A stretch of 64,000 nucleotides of DNA from Actinomycetota bacterium (GTDB lineage: Bacteria; Actinomycetota; Geothermincolia; Geothermincolales; RBG-13-55-18): assembly GCA_013178005.1 (NCBI GenBank), contig JABLXL010000007.1, positions 21,788-85,787 of the forward strand, given 5' to 3'. Both the position numbers and the translations under genes were made by a program. Of the stretch, positions 1-8,129 are shown piece by piece. Below the pieces are notes generated by a model. It did no database searches. It had not been told where the DNA came from and worked only from the letters and a program-made list of their open reading frames with translations. Within the stretch, counting starts at the first letter, position 1, and each line of letters opens with the position of its first letter.

Positions 1-1495
1 CCACCGCCTTTATCTTCTCCCCCAGGACCTGGTCGGGCACCCCGACCACCGCCGCCTGCAGGATCTTGGGGTTCATGAGGATGAGGTTCTCCACCTCCAC
101 GGAATACACGTTCTCGCCTCCACGCAGGATCATGTCCTTCTTGCGGTCCACGATGGTGTAGAAGCCTTCCTCGTCCACCACCACCACGTCTCCCGAGCGG
201 TGCCAGCGCCTTCCCTCCTCGTCCACGATGAAGCTCTCGCGCGTCTTCTCGGGAAGGTTCCAGTAACCCCTGCACACCCCGGAGCCGCTGATCAGCAGCT
301 CCCCCGGCTCTCCCACCGGGACCTCACGCAAGCCCTCGTCCACCACCTTGAAAAGCGTCGGGGGAGTGGGCCACCCGATGGAAGAACCCCGCTTGATGAC
401 CTGTTCGGGAGGGAGCAGGGACCCCGCCCCTATGGAGGTCGTCTCCGTCATGCCGAACCCGTTTCCGATCCTGGCGTGGGGGAAATCCCTCAGCATGAGC
501 TCGCCCAGCTCCGGGGGCATGGGCGATCCCCCCTGGAACATGACCTCTATGTTTCCCTTCTCGACCAGCTCTCGGTAGTTGGGCTGCATGCGCAGCAGCC
601 AGAACATGGCCGTGACTCCGACGAAGAAGTTGACCTCCTCCTCGATCATGGACTCGATCACCTTGTCCGCCTGGAAAACGGGGAGCACCACCGCGCACGC
701 TCCCAGCAGGCACAGGTTGAAAAGGGTGTGCAGGGCGGTGACGTGGAAAAGCGGCACCGAGATCATCTGCTTTATCTTATAAATATCTTCCATGGTATAT
801 TTTTCCGGAATAAGGTAGGGCATGCAGGACAACAGGGCCATGGCGTTGGCGACCACGTTGCGGTGCGTGATAATGCTCCCCTTGGGTTTTCCCGTGGTGC
901 CCGAGGTGTAGCAGATGCTGCAGATGTCCCTTTCGCTCACCTCCACCCCGATATAGCTTGGGGCCTCGCGCGCCAGGAAACTGGTGAAAGGGGGGTTCCC
1001 GTCAATTCCCTCGTTGCCGGTAACCACTATTCCCTCCAGGCCTTCAAGCCTCCCCTTCAAAGGCTGCACCCGCTCGTAGAGGTCCCTTTCCACCACCACC
1101 AGGCGAGCCCCGGAATCGCGCAGCTGGTATTCTATTTCGTCCGTCTCCAGCCTGGCGTTGATCACCACCGATATCCCGCCCGCGGCGGCGATGGCCAGGT
1201 AACTGATGCAGAACTCGGGATTGTTGAGCAGGATCATGGACACGCGGTCTCCCTTGCGGATGCCGTGGTCCTCGATGAGCGAGGCGGCCACTTTGCGCAC
1301 CGCTTCGCCCAGGCGCCGCCGCGTGTACCTCTCCCCCAGGGCGGGAAAGACGAAGACCTCATGGTCGGCGTACTTGGAAAGTCCGTCGAGAAATATCGAG
1401 TAGAGATTCTGGTACCTGCACGCATAGGCGCTCTCCAGCGCCCCGTCGAACCATTCGTCGATTACGCCTTCGCGCGGCCAGCCCTTCATCGCCAT
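1..1495 (-). CDS. AMP-forming acyl-CoA synthetase (3' end beyond window)
   Basis: Activates a carboxylic acid to its CoA thioester through an acyl-adenylate (ANL superfamily). About 498 codons are visible and the C-terminal end runs off the window. The adenylation P-loop YTSGTTGKPKGS lies near residues 192-203, the GFGMTETTS motif near 345 and the hinge DRKKDMI near 450, followed by the start of the mobile C-terminal domain. ATG at 1495 (MAMKGWPRE) follows GGAGG by 4 bases; a second ATG at 1489 has better spacing of about 10. It lies downstream of, and on the same strand as, the TetR gene, with a gap of about 280 bases. The substrate cannot be read from sequence; a medium or long-chain fatty or aromatic acid is plausible. 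It shares only family motifs with the second synthetase at 31866-33590. Confidence 0.93.
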   Translation of the reverse strand, partial: MAMKGWPREGVIDEWFDGALESAYACRYQNLYSIFLDGLSKYADHEVFVFPALGERYTRRRLGEAVRKVAASLIEDHGIRKGDRVSMILLNNPEFCISYLAIAAAGGISVVINARLETDEIEYQLRDSGARLVVVERDLYERVQPLKGRLEGLEGIVVTGNEGIDGNPPFTSFLAREAPSYIGVEVSERDICSICYTSGTTGKPKGSIITHRNVVANAMALLSCMPYLIPEKYTMEDIYKIKQMISVPLFHVTALHTLFNLCLLGACAVVLPVFQADKVIESMIEEEVNFFVGVTAMFWLLRMQPNYRELVEKGNIEVMFQGGSPMPPELGELMLRDFPHARIGNGFGMTETTSIGAGSLLPPEQVIKRGSSIGWPTPPTLFKVVDEGLREVPVGEPGELLISGSGVCRGYWNLPEKTRESFIVDEEGRRWHRSGDVVVVDEEGFYTIVDRKKDMILRGGENVYSVEVENLILMNPKILQAAVVGVPDQVLGEKIKAV

Positions 1496-1776
1496 CACCC
1501 CTCCAGATCGGACCCCAACAACCGCGGTCGGCCGCAAAGCCCTCATAACAACAACGCGAAACCGAGGCGTCATCACATACCGAACCCCATGCTACCAGCA
1601 GGCGCGCCGGACCATCAAGCGGGCCACGGCCGGCCCATCGGTCCGTTCCACCAGGGAATCGCCTGCCGAAGAAATATGATCGCCGGGGCCGACGAAGGCG
1701 CCTGGCACCACCCCGGCCGTCTCTTAACTCGAGATCACGTCGCGGCGCGCCTTTTTTCTTCGGACCCCTACAATCC
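1496..1776. other. Intergenic, no gene seen
   Basis: About 280 bases between the TetR stop codon and the acyl-CoA synthetase start. Only shadow frames of neighbouring genes cross it. I see no convincing promoter, terminator or repeat. Confidence 0.5.
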
Positions 1777-2403
1777 TCACGGCTCGCCTGCGTCCCCGGA
1801 CCCGGGGGCGATGAGGTCGAAAGCCTGGCGCAACAGCTCTTGCATGGGAACGGCGCCCTCGCCCTGCAGCCATATCTTCCTAGCCGCGTTCCAGGCCCCC
1901 ACCGCGACGGCCGCGATGAGGTCGGGCCTGGGGTCCGCCGCCGGGTCGACCCCCAACCTCTGCGCCAGGGCTTCGGAAATGGTCCGCTCGTACTCGGGCA
2001 CGATGACGTTGCGCTCGTAATCGCCGATGCGGCGCGATTTCGACGCCAAGCGATGGCGCATAAGAAGGCGCTCCTCCTGCTGGCCGGCGAGCTCCTCGAA
2101 ACGGAGGGCCGCCTCGAACAGAGCGCGCAGGGGGGGCTCATCGGGGGGGCGCGAGAGGATGAGCTCGGATATCCTCTCCAGGCCCGAGCGCCAGTCGCCG
2201 AAGAGGACGGCCTCCTTGGAATCGAAGTAGCGGAAAAAAGTGCGCGGCGACACGTCGACCGAGTCGGTTATATCCTCGACGGTGGTTTCATCGTATCCCT
2301 TGCGTTGGAAAAGACGGAGCGCGGCGGATTCCAGGGCCTCCCTGGTCTGTTTTTTCTTCCGCTCCCTCCTGCCGAGGATGCGCTCGATCTTGTCTTTGCC
2401 CAT
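1777..2403 (-). CDS. TetR-family transcriptional regulator
   Basis: A 208-residue DNA-binding repressor of the TetR family. The N-terminal helix-turn-helix is clear at about residues 12-55: a helix with ALRLFQRKGYDETTVEDI, then VSPRTFFRYFDSKE. The C-terminal ligand domain is variable, so the ligand is unknown. I chose ATG 2403 (MGKDKIERI) because a TATAAT hexamer lies 6 bases upstream and a 21-bp palindrome sits just beyond it, which suggests a leaderless, self-repressed transcript. An in-frame ATG at 2436 has a weak AAGGTGG site but would lie inside the palindrome. It probably controls itself, and perhaps the downstream acyl-CoA synthetase and the divergent aldo/keto reductase; that is inference from position. 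Confidence 0.9.
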   Translation of the reverse strand: MGKDKIERILGRRERKKKQTREALESAALRLFQRKGYDETTVEDITDSVDVSPRTFFRYFDSKEAVLFGDWRSGLERISELILSRPPDEPPLRALFEAALRFEELAGQQEERLLMRHRLASKSRRIGDYERNVIVPEYERTISEALAQRLGVDPAADPRPDLIAAVAVGAWNAARKIWLQGEGAVPMQELLRQAFDLIAPGSGDAGEP

Positions 2404-2409
2404 GGCAGG

Positions 2410-2439
2410 ATTATAGCAAAGGTGCCATTCAGCCACCTT
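2410..2439 (-). promoter_or_regulatory. TATAAT plus 21-bp palindrome (probable TetR self-operator)
   Basis: On the minus strand TATAAT occupies 2415-2410, 6 bases before the ATG at 2403. The palindrome AAGGTG-N9-CACCTT occupies 2419-2439, immediately upstream of the -10 where a repressor would block RNA polymerase. No good -35 hexamer is visible at 17 bases. Confidence 0.55.
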
Positions 2440-2555
2440 GGCAAAAATAGCATAATGTCATTCATGTCATGGGACTTCTGGTTGCGTGGTGGTTGAGACA
2501 GCGAGAGATAACAAGTATGAGCGAGAGGTTCCAGATCCCCGTAATTATAGCATTA

Positions 2556-2584
2556 TTGACATCTGGCATTTATGTCATTATTGT
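2556..2584 (+). promoter_or_regulatory. Promoter with overlapping inverted repeat, upstream of aldo/keto reductase
   Basis: A TTGACA hexamer at 2556-2561 and TATTGT at 2579-2584 are separated by 17 bases. The inverted repeat TGACAT-N9-ATGTCA (2557-2577) lies across the -35 and spacer, an operator-like position. Two more ATGTCA half-sites occur at 2455 and 2464. Confidence 0.55.
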
Positions 2585-2624
2585 GATGATGAAGCGGTTG
2601 CTACGAAAAGAGGAGGAGGGCGTT

Positions 2625-3650
2625 ATGGAAAAGAGCATTTCCACACATATTCCCAAGCGCACCCTGGGCCGTACCGGGATCGAGATCACCCCCATTGGCC
2701 TTGGAACCTGGCAACTTGCGGGCGGCAGGGGCATGGACAGCCTGGTCTGGCAGGGCGTCTCCGACCAGGAGACGGACGAGATCGTAAAGACCGCCCTCAA
2801 GGGTGGGATAAACTGGTTCGACACCGCCGAAGCCTACGGCATGGGGAGATCCGAGAGGAGGCTCGCGCTGGCCCTGAAAGACGCTGGCGTCGGGGACGAC
2901 GAGGTGCTCATCGCCACCAAATGGATGCCCCTGATGCGAACGGCGGCTTCCCTGGCGGAAAACATATCCAGGCGAAAGGATTGCCTTTCCCCTTATTCCG
3001 TGGGCTTGTTCCAGATCCATCAGCCCATAGCGCTTTCCACCGTAAAGGCACAGATGGACGCCATGGCCGACCTCGTTGAACGGGGTCTCATCCGCGCCGT
3101 CGGTATCAGCAACTTCCCCGCCCCCATGATGCGCCGCGCGCACGCGTTCCTCGCCGACCGCGGGATTCCCCTGGCCTCCAACCAGGTAAAGGTCAGCCTG
3201 CTCAACCGGCACATAGAGACCAACGGCATCCTCAAGGCCGCCTACGAACTGGACGTGACCATCATCGCCTGGTCTCCCCTGGAAATGGGCATTTTAACTG
3301 GAAAGTTTCACCAGGACCCCGGGCTGTTGAGGAGCCGCCCGCCGGGAAGGAGGTTGTTCCTCCGCGCGAGGCTGGAGCGCAGCCGAGAGCTCGTGGCGGC
3401 CCTGGAGGAGATCGCCCGCGCCAACGGCGTCACCCCCGCCGTGGTCGCCTTGAGCTGGCTGGTCAACTTCTACGGCGACACGGTGGTCGCCATTCCGGGA
3501 GCCACCAAGGTCAGCCAGGTAGAGCAGAACGTACAGGCGAACGAGCTCAGGCTGACCCCAAGGGAGATGGAGCGGTTGGATGAGCTCTCCGCCAGGTTCC
3601 GGCACCTTGTCCCCGTGCCCGGCCGGGGCTGCAGCCGTAACCCCGTTTAG
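2625..3650 (+). CDS. Aldo/keto reductase
   Basis: A 341-residue NAD(P)H-dependent oxidoreductase with the aldo/keto reductase TIM barrel. The N-terminal RTLGRTGIEITPIGLGTWQL is the classic first strand. The catalytic tetrad is visible: Asp in WFDTAEAYG, the Tyr of that motif, Lys in IATKW and His in FQIHQP. The C-terminal cofactor part includes VAIPGATKVSQVEQN. ATG 2625 is preceded by AGGAGG with 8-base spacing; an upstream extension in frame would cover the promoter and is rejected. It is divergent from the TetR gene and has its own operator-like promoter, so regulation by that TetR is plausible. The substrate is unknown. Confidence 0.92.
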   Translation: MEKSISTHIPKRTLGRTGIEITPIGLGTWQLAGGRGMDSLVWQGVSDQETDEIVKTALKGGINWFDTAEAYGMGRSERRLALALKDAGVGDDEVLIATKWMPLMRTAASLAENISRRKDCLSPYSVGLFQIHQPIALSTVKAQMDAMADLVERGLIRAVGISNFPAPMMRRAHAFLADRGIPLASNQVKVSLLNRHIETNGILKAAYELDVTIIAWSPLEMGILTGKFHQDPGLLRSRPPGRRLFLRARLERSRELVAALEEIARANGVTPAVVALSWLVNFYGDTVVAIPGATKVSQVEQNVQANELRLTPREMERLDELSARFRHLVPVPGRGCSRNPV

Positions 3651-4068
3651 CCTCCTGGCGCGCACGCCTCGCCGCCGGCAGGCTCCGGCGCGCGGGAGCG
3701 GCACGGCGCAGGGCGTCGGTTACGTGATCCCGGCACCGCCGGCAATCGCGCAGGGACAGGGAACGTCGCGCCGGGCTACGGCGTGCGGTTCCGACCGCCG
3801 GACCGCTCCGGCAAAGAGAGACGGGGGCAGCGGGCTTGCGGCGCATATTCCCCTGAAGATGAACGCAATACGTGGGGGATTACCCGATCCCGGAAAGGGT
3901 TTCGCGGAGCGTCACTCCATCACCGGGTCGCGCGCCGCCGCGCGGTCCCGCCACGGAAGGCTCGGTGATAATGACTGCGGTAATGGTGGTCCCGACGACC
4001 GATGGTTTATGCTATCACTTGATATCGCGCGCCCACGCATCCCGGGTGGAGAGGAGGTTGATGCGGGC
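3651..4068. other. Intergenic, no gene seen
   Basis: About 420 GC-rich bases between the aldo/keto reductase and the DUF362 gene. In-frame extension of the downstream reading frame covers it but has no ribosome binding site and unconvincing composition. No clear terminator or promoter. Confidence 0.45.
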
Positions 4069-5163
4069 ATGAGGGAGAAGGTCCTGGTGCTCGAGGCGAG
4101 TTACGACGAGGACGTGTTGGCCCAATGCATGAAGGAGATTCTGGAAGCCTTCCCCCTTGATTTGGAGGGGAAAACGGTCCTGGTCAAACCGAACCTGCTC
4201 GGCCCGTGGCCGGGTGAAAGCGGCATCATAACCCACCCCCTGGTGGTAAAGGCTATGGTGGAGGCGGTGAAGGAGAGAGGCGGCCTGGTGCAGGTGGGCG
4301 ACAACCCGGGGCTTCGAGGTTACGGGTGCGTCGGCAGGGTATGCAGGGAAACCGGCATGGAGGAGGTAGTGGGCCGGGAATGGACGAACATGGCGGCCTC
4401 GCCGCGCCGCGTGTCCCTGCGGTCCCGCTTCGTCGAGGAGGTTTCCATATCCTCCCAGGTACTCGACTGCGACGTGCTCATTTCCATGCCCAAGTTCAAG
4501 ACCCACGTGAGCACCCTCATCACCGGCGCGGTGAAAAACAGCTTCGGGTTCCTGGTGGGGGCGGACAAGGCGCGCATGCACGCGGCGGCGCCACGCTTCC
4601 GGGACTTCGGCGAGCTGCTGGTGGACATATACCAAGTCCGCGTGCCCGACCTGGTGGTCATGGACGCGGTGACGGCCATGGAGGGGAACGGCCCCTCGTG
4701 CGAGGATATCCGGGACCTGGGGAGGATACTCGCCGCGCGCAACGGGGTGGCCTTGGACGTGGTTATGGCCTCCATGATGAGAATGGACCCCTCGCTGATC
4801 CCCACCCTGGCCGTGGCGGCGCAAAGGGGGCTGGGGCCCGCCGCCCTGGAGGATATAGAGGTGTCCGGCCCCATGGAGGTGATACAGGATTTCAAACGCC
4901 CCTCGACGGTGCCCCGCATGTCCTGGACGGCCCCTTTCCACCGCGCGGTGTTCGCCCTGCTTTCCCACCGCGCCCTGGGGGTGGACCGGCGCCGCTGCAC
5001 GGGCTGCCGCACCTGCGAGGAGGGTTGCCCGGTGGGGGCGATACGGGTCGAGCGGTACCCCAGCTTCGACGCCTCGAAGTGCATCAACTGCTATTGCTGC
5101 TACGAGCTGTGCCCGGAGCACGCGGTGAGGCTCAACCGCCTGTTGCGCCTGGTCCAGAGGTGA
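4069..5163 (+). CDS. DUF362 protein with C-terminal 2x[4Fe-4S] ferredoxin domain
   Basis: A 364-residue cytoplasmic protein; no signal peptide is visible. Residues about 1-290 are a DUF362 domain with typical stretches VLVKPNLLG, GDNPG, SMPKFKTHVSTLITGAVKN and VVMDAVTAMEGNGP. The last about 45 residues carry two cluster-binding motifs, CTGCRTCEEGCP and CINCYCCYELCP, matching a bacterial-type ferredoxin. DUF362-ferredoxin fusions are common in anaerobes; their reaction is not established, so the role here is electron transfer at most by inference. ATG 4069 follows GAGGAGG with about 11-base spacing. It converges on the 4-hydroxybutyryl-CoA dehydratase gene and appears to be single-gene. Two other DUF362 proteins in the window have different architectures. 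Confidence 0.88.
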   Translation: MREKVLVLEASYDEDVLAQCMKEILEAFPLDLEGKTVLVKPNLLGPWPGESGIITHPLVVKAMVEAVKERGGLVQVGDNPGLRGYGCVGRVCRETGMEEVVGREWTNMAASPRRVSLRSRFVEEVSISSQVLDCDVLISMPKFKTHVSTLITGAVKNSFGFLVGADKARMHAAAPRFRDFGELLVDIYQVRVPDLVVMDAVTAMEGNGPSCEDIRDLGRILAARNGVALDVVMASMMRMDPSLIPTLAVAAQRGLGPAALEDIEVSGPMEVIQDFKRPSTVPRMSWTAPFHRAVFALLSHRALGVDRRRCTGCRTCEEGCPVGAIRVERYPSFDASKCINCYCCYELCPEHAVRLNRLLRLVQR

Positions 5164-5165
5164 CC

Positions 5166-5345
5166 TCGCGGGGAGCCGACGCTCTCCCCGCGATCACGGT
5201 TGTCTATTCTGCTTCGAAATCCCGTGTGGCAATGAGAACGTCGCGGGGAGCGCACTCCCTCCCCGCGATCTTAACAGGCAAGTTCACTCAAGGATTCTGT
5301 TGGTCAACGCGACGTCTCAGGGGAGCTCACGCCTTCCCCGCGACG
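5166..5345. repeat. Three tandem hairpin elements between convergent genes
   Basis: TCGCGGGGAG / CTCCCCGCGA arms (10 bp, perfect) occur at 5166-5193 and 5241-5268; a degenerate third copy (GTC..GGGGAG / CCCC..GAC) lies at about 5314-5345. Spacing is about 75 bases. They could serve as bidirectional terminators or as REP-like elements. Confidence 0.65.
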
Positions 5346-5355
5346 GCGACCCGCC

Positions 5356-6780
5356 TCAGTCCTCGATGCCCGCCAGGCGCTTGGCAATCTCCTTCTTCTC
5401 CTGGATGTCGTAGGTGCCCAGGATGGCGATGTCCTCCATGATCGGAGACCCGCCTCCGTGCACGCCCGCGTACTGCATCACCCCGGCCATGGAGGAGCAG
5501 GAGAAGTCGCTGATCCACGCGAAGCACTTGTACACGTTCTCCGCGCTCACCCCGTCCGCGCGCATGATGTACTTCTTCACCAGCTCGCCCACCTCGGGGC
5601 TGGCGTACTCCTCGCTGTAGGGCAGGGTGGCCGGAAGGCCCCCGGCGATCTCCGCCAGGAGGTCGTACTCGTGGTAGAGGTTCACGCCCGCGTGCTTGCG
5701 GGCCACGTTGCAGAAAACCACGTCCGGCATCTGGGTGCCGGAGGGGGTCTTGGTGGACTTGACCGCCGCGGCGATGCCGCAGCCGTAGACCAGCTCCGCC
5801 ACGCTGATCAGCTCGGCCAGGGCGTGGCGCACGTGCTGCTCTCTCTCGATGCCGTTGTACTCCGCCGCCAGGGCGGTGGTGCCCATGATCACGTCGGACA
5901 TGGCCGGCTTGCACCCGGTGTAGGAGTGGCGATGGTAGAGGGAGAAGAGCAGTGCGAGCTGCCCCCCGAACTCCGTCTCGCCGTTAAGGAAGACCCGGTC
6001 CCAGGGCACGAAGACGTCGTCGAAGATGGTCAGGGACTCGATCTCTCCCTTGCCGGAGAGGGCCGTGGCCACCTCGGGCACGCGGTCGCGGTAGCGCGCG
6101 CCGCGGCAGACCAGTTTCACTCCCGGCCAGTCCCCGGGGACGGCGAAGGCCACCGCCCAGTCGCCCTCCTCTGGGGTGAGGAAGCGCGTGGGGGTGACGA
6201 TGATCTCGTCGGCCAGGGGGGCGAAGGAGTTGTGGGCCTTGGCCCCGCGCACCACGATGCCGTCCTTGCGCCTTTCCACCACCCGCAGGTAGAGGTCGGG
6301 GTCGGTCTGCTCGTGCGGCCTCCGCTTGCGGTGGCCCTTGACGTCGGTCTGGGCGCAGCAGCCCACGATGTCGTTGGCCTGCCAGAACTTGAGGTACTCC
6401 AGGAAGCGCTGGTGGTACTCGGTGCCGTGGACCTGGTCACACTGGTAGGTGATCACCGACAGCGCGTTCATGGCGTCGATGCCCATGCAGCGCGCAATGC
6501 ATCCCCCCACCAGGCGGCAGGACATGCGGGTCATCTCCTGCTTGGCCAGCAGGTCCTCCGGGCTCTGGTGGATGTGGCAGAAGCGGCTGATGGTCTCCCC
6601 GGTGAGGTGCGACTTCGCGGTGGTGAGGTGTTGCACCTCCTTGGCGTGGGCGAGCTCGATGGTCAGGTCCATGATATCGGTTCCCGGGAGGTTCTCCCTC
6701 CCCAGCACCTCGCCGCCCATGTAGACGTTGGGCTTCATGGCCTTGAGGCTTTCGTGGTATTCGTCGACCGTGCGGATCAT
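5356..6780 (-). CDS. abfD: 4-hydroxybutyryl-CoA dehydratase / vinylacetyl-CoA delta-isomerase
   Basis: A 474-residue homologue of the [4Fe-4S], FAD-containing radical dehydratase that converts 4-hydroxybutyryl-CoA to crotonyl-CoA. The known cluster ligands of the Clostridium aminobutyricum enzyme (C99, C103, H292, C299) have matching positions: C94 and C98 in GGCIARCMG, and H283 and C290 in YHRHSYTGCKP, with the same internal spacing. That favours a true dehydratase over the related 4-hydroxyphenylacetate 3-monooxygenase. Length is close to the 490-residue enzyme. I prefer ATG 6780 (8 bases after GGAGG); ATG 6786 is also possible, and the TTG at 6795 overlaps the ribosome site. It has a consensus promoter back-to-back with the adjacent TetR gene. 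The CoA-transferases at 35-38.6 kb would supply its substrate. Confidence 0.88.
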   Translation of the reverse strand: MIRTVDEYHESLKAMKPNVYMGGEVLGRENLPGTDIMDLTIELAHAKEVQHLTTAKSHLTGETISRFCHIHQSPEDLLAKQEMTRMSCRLVGGCIARCMGIDAMNALSVITYQCDQVHGTEYHQRFLEYLKFWQANDIVGCCAQTDVKGHRKRRPHEQTDPDLYLRVVERRKDGIVVRGAKAHNSFAPLADEIIVTPTRFLTPEEGDWAVAFAVPGDWPGVKLVCRGARYRDRVPEVATALSGKGEIESLTIFDDVFVPWDRVFLNGETEFGGQLALLFSLYHRHSYTGCKPAMSDVIMGTTALAAEYNGIEREQHVRHALAELISVAELVYGCGIAAAVKSTKTPSGTQMPDVVFCNVARKHAGVNLYHEYDLLAEIAGGLPATLPYSEEYASPEVGELVKKYIMRADGVSAENVYKCFAWISDFSCSSMAGVMQYAGVHGGGSPIMEDIAILGTYDIQEKKEIAKRLAGIED

Positions 6781-6812
6781 CGTCATCCCCTCCAAAATAA
6801 TCGTTTCAGTAA

Positions 6813-6852
6813 TTGCTTCTTTATTATAGTTTGCCTATAATAATAATGTCAA
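6813..6852. promoter_or_regulatory. Back-to-back divergent promoters for abfD and tetR
   Basis: For the minus-strand gene, TTGACA (6852-6847) and TATAAT (6828-6823) are both perfect with an 18-base spacer. For the plus-strand TetR gene, TTGCTT (6813-6818) and TATAAT (6836-6841) have a 17-base spacer. The two -10 hexamers lie only 7 bases apart, so the two polymerases would exclude each other, and one bound TetR dimer could silence both. Confidence 0.7.
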
Positions 6853-6886
6853 TTTCATAACGTATCTATGATATTGAGGTGTATCA

Positions 6887-7549
6887 ATGGGGAATGACTA
6901 CAAGGCAAGGGACAAATTCTCGAGTATTATTGAAGCTGCCCTCAAGGTTTTCGGGGAAAAAGGTTATTACAACGCCACCATCTCGGAGATCGCCCGCACC
7001 GCGGGGGTCTCGGAGGCGACCATCTACGAGTATTTCGGGAGCAAGGAGGACCTGCTCTTCGCCATCCCCAAGGAGATAACCACCCATGCGGTGGAGTTCC
7101 TGGAGGCCATCGGCCCTTACATCAAGGGGGCGGAGAACAAGATAAGGACCATCGCTTACGGGTACTTCAACCTCTACCGCGATAACCCCGACTATTCCTC
7201 CCTGGTGCTCCTGGACCTAAAGCATAACCGCAAGTTCATGGAGGCGGAGGGCTACCAGGCGGTGAAGAGGTCGGCCGGGTACCTCCTCTCCTGCATCGAG
7301 GAGGGTATAAGCTCGGGTGAGTTCAGGAAGGGCCTCGACCCCTACCTGGTGCGCTCCATGATCCTGGGGACCATAGAGCACGTTTTCTTCCGCTGGCACC
7401 TGAGGGGGCGGAAGGACGAGCTCCGCGACTTCGTGGAGCCCATGTTGGACATGCTCTTCGAGGGGATCAGGAGCGAGCCCGAGCCGCGCGCCTACCAGAT
7501 AAACATCACCCTGCCCCCCGCCGGCGCCGGACGGGGCCGAGACGACTAG
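6887..7549 (+). CDS. TetR-family transcriptional regulator
   Basis: A 220-residue TetR-type repressor. The N-terminal helix-turn-helix is at residues 11-57: IIEAALKVFGEKGYYNATI, then AGVSEATIYEYFGSKEDLLF. The central region resembles the fatty-acid type TetR C-terminal domain (acidic helices, YLVRSMILGTIEHVFFRW), a weak assignment. ATG 6887 follows GAGGTG with 5-base spacing. It is divergent from the 4-hydroxybutyryl-CoA dehydratase gene with about 100 bases between the starts and interlocking promoters, so it most likely regulates that gene and itself. The effector is probably an acyl-CoA or the free acid, by inference only. Confidence 0.92.
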   Translation: MGNDYKARDKFSSIIEAALKVFGEKGYYNATISEIARTAGVSEATIYEYFGSKEDLLFAIPKEITTHAVEFLEAIGPYIKGAENKIRTIAYGYFNLYRDNPDYSSLVLLDLKHNRKFMEAEGYQAVKRSAGYLLSCIEEGISSGEFRKGLDPYLVRSMILGTIEHVFFRWHLRGRKDELRDFVEPMLDMLFEGIRSEPEPRAYQINITLPPAGAGRGRDD

Positions 7550-7617
7550 GGCAGGCAACCGACCTCGCACCGACAAAAAAGCGCACCTGCCGTTCATCTG
7601 AGCAACCATGGACCTCC

Positions 7618-8022
7618 TTGGTTTATCCCGGGCACACCGTCAAGATCCTAGTGCCGGCTTTGCCGACGAGACGAGCCCTCCTCGAGGAGGCGAAGCGCTG
7701 CATGCCCTTCTCCATCCTGGCCCTGCATGCCGAAGACGGCACGGAGCTCTTGAAGCACCTCGATACCTCCACGGAAGAGCATCTCATCACCCATTACTTC
7801 AGCCATCCCACTGCCCCAAGGAAAACGCCTTCGTGGAAAGGAAGATTCAGAACGACGAGTACGATCTGTGGGTTTTCGAGGAGGGATATATGGATGAGAT
7901 GCTCAATCGTACCCTTTGAAGAATGGAGCTACGTATACAATGACGTGAGGCCACACTTGAGCCTAGGCTACCTCATCCCCATTGAGTTCTTGAGCCAGTG
8001 GATGGAGGAGGATTATCTTGCG
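7618..8022 (+). pseudogene. Decayed integrase-core transposase fragment
   Basis: Remnants of a DDE/integrase catalytic domain are spread over at least two frames. One frame reads EAKRCMPFSILALHAEDG and ITHYFSHP. A second holds CPKENAFVERKIQNDEYDLW (7819 on), the usual PKENAFVER motif before the catalytic Glu. The first frame resumes with YVYNDVRPHLSLGYLIPIEF. The expected 'DNGSEF' motif has degraded to EDGTEL. At least two frameshifts and a missing N-terminal half make it non-functional. It resembles IS481/IS3-type transposases. It lies between the TetR gene and a lipoprotein gene; no terminal repeats were identified. Confidence 0.75.
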
Positions 8023-8059
8023 GGGGCTTGTCCGCCATGGAGTAAACCAGGACACGCGC

Positions 8060-8088
8060 TTGTAATCCAATCCCCGAACATGGATAAT
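8060..8088 (+). promoter_or_regulatory. Promoter upstream of small lipoprotein
   Basis: TTGTAA (8060-8065) and GATAAT (8083-8088) are separated by 17 bases, 42 bases before the ATG at 8130. It may lie in or just beyond the transposon remnant. Confidence 0.5.
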
Positions 8089-8129
8089 AAGGCGACTGTT
8101 AGTGGCATGCTATCTAGAGGGAGGACGAG

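Noticed and set aside
200..2020. 606-codon open frame on the plus strand
   Set aside because: Shadow of the acyl-CoA synthetase and TetR genes on the other strand, which have full family motifs and ribosome sites.
5356..6780. 4-hydroxyphenylacetate 3-monooxygenase as the product
   Set aside because: All four iron-sulfur ligands of the dehydratase (two Cys, His, Cys) are conserved with correct spacing; the monooxygenase lacks them.
5458..6840. 460-codon open frame opposite the dehydratase
   Set aside because: Low-complexity His/Gly/Val-rich product typical of GC-rich antisense frames; the minus strand has the real gene.
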